A stretch of 27,184 nt of DNA. Origin: Eubacterium sp. CAG:786 (GTDB lineage: Bacteria > Bacillota > Clostridia > Oscillospirales > Ruminococcaceae). The notes under the pieces were generated by a model that saw only the letters and a program-made list of their open reading frames with translations, was not told the DNA's origin and did no database searches. Below are positions 24,184-27,184 of the stretch, piece after piece. The position numbers and the translations under genes are program-made. The DNA lies in contig HF989468.1 of the NCBI GenBank assembly GCA_000432175.1, positions 6,137-33,320 on the forward strand, written 5' to 3'. Numbering within the stretch: the stretch's first letter is position 1; every line of letters starts with the position of its first letter.

Positions 24184-24375
24184 GCTCTCATAAGAAAGAC
24201 ATCCCTGACGCTCGGAAGGGTGATAATAACTTCCGTAGTGATTGCAATATCCTCTGTCATTGCTGTCACGATTGTTGCGCTCCCAGTAAACGCAGTCGGA
24301 ACAGTTTCCACCGCAGAAGCTACCCTCTGGGATTCTGATGATCTTTACGCCCTTTTCTGTTGTCTGATTATTCAT
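24178..24375 (-). CDS. Small Cys-rich protein with a CxxC..C..C putative zinc-binding module
   Basis: A 65-residue protein. ATG 24375 has AGGAGG 8 bp upstream; the in-frame GTG at 24384 abuts that ribosome site and is rejected. Cysteines at 25, 28, 44 and 59 sit in the pattern CSDCVYW, GYCNHY, GCLSYE. The CxxCxYW...GYCxxY...CxxFE form is a common small metal-binding module in Firmicutes and phages, whose function is not established to my knowledge. The same cysteine spacing occurs at the N-terminus of the Sel1 protein two genes upstream. Its start overlaps the end of the JAMM gene by 8 bp, so it is translated from the same transcript and may be a partner or target of the protease. Confidence 0.8.
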   Translation of the reverse strand: MNNQTTEKGVKIIRIPEGSFCGGNCSDCVYWERNNRDSNDRGYCNHYGSYYHPSERQGCLSYESR

Positions 24376-24796
24376 TTGTTTCACCTCCTTTTATGATTTC
24401 AGCTTTCTCTCGGATAACAGATAGTTCACCATTTTTCTCGGCGCGGTAAGCTATTACGCTTTTGCCGGGAAGAACTATCGGAAAATACAGAACACTTTCG
24501 TCACTGGTGCCGTCCATTATTACAGAGATATATCGCTTATCACCGTGCGATAATCCGATATCGTTATTGAAATGGGTATGGTATATTCCCATGAATGAAA
24601 TTCCATGTTCAGCCCATTGAATTATAACCCTGTTCAGATATGAGGTGTCCGGAACATATCTGTCGTAATCACCCAGACCCCTGTCAGTAACGATATGGGT
24701 TATCACGCCGTGGTTTCCACCTAGTATTCCGCCTGTTTCCGGAGGACATGGCGGACTGTTGATCATACGTTTATAAACACTTTCGGTTATTCGCAT
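24368..24796 (-). CDS. JAMM/MPN-type (Prok-JAB) zinc metalloprotease-like protein
   Basis: A 142-residue protein consisting of one JAB/MPN domain. The complete catalytic set is visible: Glu20 in PETGGILGG, and His73, His75, Ser83 and Asp86 in the H-x-H-x7-S-x2-D motif (HTHFNNDIGLSHGD). This motif binds zinc in isopeptidases such as Rpn11 and in bacterial JAB peptidases. There is no ubiquitin-like, E1 or E2 gene adjacent, so the substrate is unknown. The start lies 6 bp after the Sel1 gene stop with only a weak AGAAAG ribosome site, suggesting coupling; its 3' end overlaps the small Cys-rich gene. All three genes form one leftward cassette. Confidence 0.9.
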   Translation of the reverse strand: MRITESVYKRMINSPPCPPETGGILGGNHGVITHIVTDRGLGDYDRYVPDTSYLNRVIIQWAEHGISFMGIYHTHFNNDIGLSHGDKRYISVIMDGTSDESVLYFPIVLPGKSVIAYRAEKNGELSVIREKAEIIKGGETNE

Positions 24797-24802
24797 GACT
24801 TT

Positions 24803-25627
24803 CTAACTTTTATAATTGGGAATGTATTCTGGGCGATTCTCAATAATGTAATGCTTAATTTCAAACAAACGCTTATCGTAGTATTCAAGTGTGTTTTCAG
24901 TAAAACCTGAACGAATCTTTCTTATTACATCCGATGCCTCCTGGTCACAATTAAGCAAGGCACACATAAGCCAGAACTCACCACTGTTTTCTGACGCTTC
25001 AATGTTCCTATTATGCTCTATTAAATACACGGCGTATTTTGACTGTGCATTCGGAATACCTTTCCTTGCTGCATACAGCAAACACCTGCGGGCTTTTGAA
25101 TCGGCAAACAATCCCGAAATCTGTTTGTAATAATAAAGACATCCAAGACGATAAGCACACCATTCGTCGCCCATTTTATAACCAAGTTTGTACAGATTGG
25201 CGGCTTTTCGATATGACTGCATATTATCTGCTATTATTCCGGCATGATAATATGCCGATTCAACGCCCTGATCTCCCGCTGATTTATATGCCCTGATTGC
25301 TTCGCTCCAGTTCTGCCTTTTTTCCTGACGTTTGGCATATTCCAGCATCACGAATTTGTCGTGACCACGTTCCGTTTCAAGCTCGGCGTCTGTCATTTCA
25401 GATATATCTTTGTCCCGAAGTGCGTACGCTTCATTTAAGCACGACTCAATACTTTTCAGCAAATCGCTGTCTTCGTATTCATCACATATAAATTCGGTGT
25501 TGGGAATCCAAAAAGAGAGCTTTTGGCAAAAATTCTCGTTATCCTCGTTATTATACTTGCAGAACTTGCAGCATCCCTCGTCTTGGAGCGGCTTTCGGTA
25601 ATGAACGTTGATAAGCGCATTGTCCAT
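24803..25627 (-). CDS. Sel1/TPR-like repeat protein with an N-terminal CxxC..C..C module
   Basis: A 274-residue probably cytosolic protein, with no signal peptide or membrane helix. Residues 20-51 carry CKFCKY, FCQKL and ICDEYE with cysteines 20, 23, 34 and 48, a likely metal-binding module like that of the small protein downstream. Residues about 100-215 are alpha-helical Sel1-like repeats: WSEAIRAYKSAGDQGVESAY, YRKAANLYKLGYKMGDEWCA, and an LLYAARKGIPNAQ unit. Sel1 repeats are protein-binding scaffolds. ATG 25627 is preferred over an in-frame GTG three codons upstream because GAGGTG lies just before it. It is the first gene of the cassette. It may bind the substrate for the JAMM protein, which is inference. 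Confidence 0.82.
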   Translation of the reverse strand: MDNALINVHYRKPLQDEGCCKFCKYNNEDNENFCQKLSFWIPNTEFICDEYEDSDLLKSIESCLNEAYALRDKDISEMTDAELETERGHDKFVMLEYAKRQEKRQNWSEAIRAYKSAGDQGVESAYYHAGIIADNMQSYRKAANLYKLGYKMGDEWCAYRLGCLYYYKQISGLFADSKARRCLLYAARKGIPNAQSKYAVYLIEHNRNIEASENSGEFWLMCALLNCDQEASDVIRKIRSGFTENTLEYYDKRLFEIKHYIIENRPEYIPNYKS

Positions 25628-25701
25628 TATTTTCACCTCGCGATCAATTCAATGCTGAATATGCGTCACCGCTTAAGAAGCGAAGCCTGAGAAATGTCAG
25701 G

Positions 25702-26430
25702 TCACTTTACGATTATCTTGATTTTCTGTTTAGAAGAACCGCATTTCGCAGTGATTATCGCAGAACCCTTTGCCTTGGCAGTTACCTTGCCACTCGAATT
25801 TACGGTCGCAACAGAAGCTTTGCTGCTTGTCCACTCGACCGAGCCTGAACCGCTCAGAACAGTGCCAAGCTCTGCAACGTCACCTTGAGATACCTTTAAT
25901 GTCAGATAGCTTATCTTGGCTTTGGATACTGTGGCAGAGGGGAAGGTGGCGGTGAGGTTTATTTTACGATTTCCATTTGAACTGGAACCCCAGTCATTGT
26001 GCTGTATCCTTATGTAATAAGTTCCCTTTTCTACTGAATAATCCGCTTTAAATTTAATTTTTTCAGTCGAACTGTTCCATGAGCAATTGAATGAATTACC
26101 TTTTGTATGATTTTGATCATACCATGTTGCATTTCCGGTAACCACCTGATAATCACTGTATTTAACACCATTTCCATCAGAATCCAGAACAAAAATATAC
26201 GCTTTATCCATTCCGATAGTAAGATTCAGTGACAGTGTGCCGCTCTTTGTGACCTTGATTTTGTAATCAGCACACTCTCCGTATCCAATTCCGGTTGCAG
26301 TCACCTCAACACCGCTCTTGATCTCCTTTGCGGTGTCGTAAATGCTGTCCGCACTTGCGGTTATGGCAAAGGCTGTGACAGCCATTACCGCTGCAAGGAG
26401 TGCTGCGGCTATTTTCTTCATGATCTTCAT
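25702..26430 (-). CDS. Secreted PPC-like and BIG2 Ig-domain protein
   Basis: A 242-residue exported protein. AGGAGG lies 7 bp before ATG 26430, and the start begins a signal peptide (MKKIAAALLAAVMAVTAFAI, then TASADS). Residues about 30-165 fit a pre-peptidase C-terminal (PPC) type beta-sandwich: ADYKIKVTKSGTLSLNLTIG and KGTYYIRIQ near its end. Residues about 170-242 are a BIG2/Ig-like_2 domain with WTSSKASVATVNSSGKVTAK and a GSAIITAKCGSS strand. No catalytic domain or anchor is present, so it is probably a binding or adhesive protein. It lies 74 bp upstream of the Sel1 gene on the same strand; the gap holds two small hairpins but no clear T-tract, so readthrough is possible. Confidence 0.87.
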   Translation of the reverse strand: MKIMKKIAAALLAAVMAVTAFAITASADSIYDTAKEIKSGVEVTATGIGYGECADYKIKVTKSGTLSLNLTIGMDKAYIFVLDSDGNGVKYSDYQVVTGNATWYDQNHTKGNSFNCSWNSSTEKIKFKADYSVEKGTYYIRIQHNDWGSSSNGNRKINLTATFPSATVSKAKISYLTLKVSQGDVAELGTVLSGSGSVEWTSSKASVATVNSSGKVTAKAKGSAIITAKCGSSKQKIKIIVK

Positions 26431-26511
26431 AATAAAACCTCCTGTTTTTTCTGACAGCCTGCATTCGCAGCCGCCGTTTTGTTTATTATTCCAGTAGTTA
26501 AGGTGATACTG

Positions 26512-26868
26512 CTACTCGGCTCTCCTAGAAGCACGAACGACCAGCAGGTAAATGAACCTTAATATACCAAGAACCATAATTACCACGCCAAAAGCGCAGG
26601 AAAGAATAAGCATGCCGAACATTGCAGCCACTCCGGAAAAGATATTTTCAGCAAATAAATTGCCTATTGATTTGTGAAAAATAAACTTCGGAACATATCG
26701 AACGCCCCAGACGAATCCAACTATTAATATTCCAACGATCCATGAAGAGTCACCGGATACTATGCCATAGATCACCATAGCAACAACCAGCACTAAAGAA
26801 ATAGGTACCATAATTTTTAGCTTGTTGAATTGAAGTTCCTGACCCTCGCCAAATAACCTATCGAACAT
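26512..26868 (-). CDS. Small membrane protein with about three transmembrane helices
   Basis: A 118-residue protein I cannot assign to a family. ATG 26868 has AGGAGATG 8 bp upstream; a longer frame reaching 26958 would run through the promoter and is rejected. Hydrophobic segments lie at about 19-37, 43-60 and 80-112 (the last possibly two helices), with a basic C-terminus (RASRRAE). It is divergent from the XRE regulator gene and its consensus promoter is bracketed by operator-like repeats, suggesting control by that regulator. Confidence 0.75.
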   Translation of the reverse strand: MFDRLFGEGQELQFNKLKIMVPISLVLVVAMVIYGIVSGDSSWIVGILIVGFVWGVRYVPKFIFHKSIGNLFAENIFSGVAAMFGMLILSCAFGVVIMVLGILRFIYLLVVRASRRAE

Positions 26869-26917
26869 TTTGACATCTCCTGATAAACAACCACATTTTG
26901 TGGGTAATTTTACTACC

Positions 26918-26963
26918 TTTAGTTGTATTATATCACAACCTTTTGGTTTTGTCAACAACTAAA
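26918..26963. promoter_or_regulatory. Operator-like inverted repeat bracketing the leftward promoter
   Basis: TTTAGTTGT (26918-26926) and ACAACTAAA (26955-26963) are perfect 9-bp inverted copies 28 bp apart. One adjoins the -10 box and the other the -35 box of the leftward promoter, and the second lies between the boxes of the putative rightward promoter. Probable binding sites of the divergent XRE regulator. Confidence 0.65.
26927..26955 (-). promoter_or_regulatory. Full-consensus promoter of the small membrane protein gene
   Basis: On the minus strand TTGACA (26950-26955) and TATAAT (26927-26932) with exactly 17 bp between them. A perfect match to sigma-70/sigma-A consensus, about 59 bp upstream of the start codon. 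Confidence 0.87.
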
Positions 26964-26978
26964 CGGTTTTTTAATAAT
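26949..26978 (+). promoter_or_regulatory. Possible promoter of the XRE regulator gene
   Basis: TTGTCA (26949-26954) and AATAAT (26973-26978) are 18 bp apart, the -35 overlapping that of the opposite promoter. Moderate match; the start codon is 47 bp further on. Confidence 0.4.
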
Positions 26979-27025
26979 CGCAATATATTTGGTAAAATTA
27001 ATATATAGCTAATTAGGAGGTTTCT

Positions 27026-27184
27026 ATGGTCAAAAACTTACGGTTGTTACGAGAAGAATCAGGATTATCACAGCAAAGGCTTGCCGAAATGCTCAGTATA
27101 TCTCAGCAGGCAATATTTAAATATGAAAAAACATCAAATGAACCTGATATTTCCACACTTATAAAACTATCAGAAATATTTAAT
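27026..27184 (+). CDS. XRE/Cro-CI-type helix-turn-helix regulator, N-terminus only (cut by right edge)
   Basis: Fifty-three codons open to the window end. AGGAGG lies 5 bp before ATG 27026. The sequence NLRLLREESGLSQQRLAEML, then SISQQAIFKYEKTSNEPDIS and TLIKLSEIF, is a textbook XRE helix-turn-helix: LRxxRxxxGLSQxxLAxxL, recognition helix SQQAIFKYE, and P-x-x-x-x-L-x-K-L-x-x-x-F. Family members bind palindromic operators, often near their own promoters. The divergent promoter region with 9-bp inverted repeats fits autoregulation and control of the adjacent small membrane protein gene. What follows the HTH cannot be known from this window. Confidence 0.95.
   Translation, partial: MVKNLRLLREESGLSQQRLAEMLSISQQAIFKYEKTSNEPDISTLIKLSEIFN

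Noticed and set aside
26869..26958. Thirty-residue N-terminal extension of the small membrane protein
   Set aside because: It would begin within the promoter; AGGAGATG before ATG 26868 fixes the shorter start.

Overview
The window looks like a chromosomal segment of a low-to-moderate GC Gram-positive gut or rumen Firmicute, most likely a Ruminococcus-type Oscillospiraceae. This is inferred from consensus TTGACA/TATAAT promoters, strong AGGAGG ribosome binding sites, large secreted proteins made of LRR_5, FnIII, CHAP, Amidase_6 and BIG2 modules, and stacked GC-rich intergenic palindromes. No rRNA or tRNA gene, CRISPR array or intact insertion sequence was seen.

Region 1 (about 1-9,890) is a polysaccharide locus built around dTDP-sugars. 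Two back-to-back consensus promoters near 2,198-2,308 drive a leftward pair (a family 2 glycosyltransferase and a WecF-like 4-acetamido-fucosyl transferase cut by the left edge) and a rightward operon. The operon holds rfbA, rfbB, a gap of about 290 bp with no intact gene, a sugar aminotransferase, an ATP-grasp ligase, a second compact aminotransferase-like protein, a membrane-anchored FnIII-like protein and an acyltransferase-3 membrane protein, and ends at a bidirectional terminator. Together these suggest a dTDP-4-amino-4,6-dideoxyhexose that is N-modified (possibly aminoacylated) and built into a surface glycan.

Region 2 (about 9,897-13,050) holds a leftward DUF4422 glycosyltransferase-glf (UDP-galactopyranose mutase) pair for galactofuranose. 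It also holds an isolated rightward phage-tail-fibre-like gene split into two frames at a T-TTT-TTA slippery heptamer followed by a hairpin.

Region 3 (about 13,088-23,891) encodes three very large leftward secreted proteins: a CHAP-like putative hydrolase with Ig/FnIII repeats, a 1,512-residue LRR_5/FnIII adhesin-like protein, and an 842-residue protein with five tandem Ig-like repeats and a C-terminal Amidase_6-type domain. The first two share their C-terminal FnIII module, and the first carries a 26-bp tandem duplication that shifts its last codons out of frame. Between the second and third lie a 33-residue truncated AbrB/SpoVT-like gene, a repeated terminator element, and an array of five hairpins.

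Region 4 (about 24,178-27,184) contains a leftward cassette of a Sel1-repeat protein, a JAMM metalloprotease and a small Cys-rich protein. The first and third share a CxxC..C..C module. Upstream are a secreted PPC/BIG2 protein and a small three-helix membrane protein. The latter is divergent from an XRE regulator cut by the right edge, and the shared promoter region contains operator-like inverted repeats.
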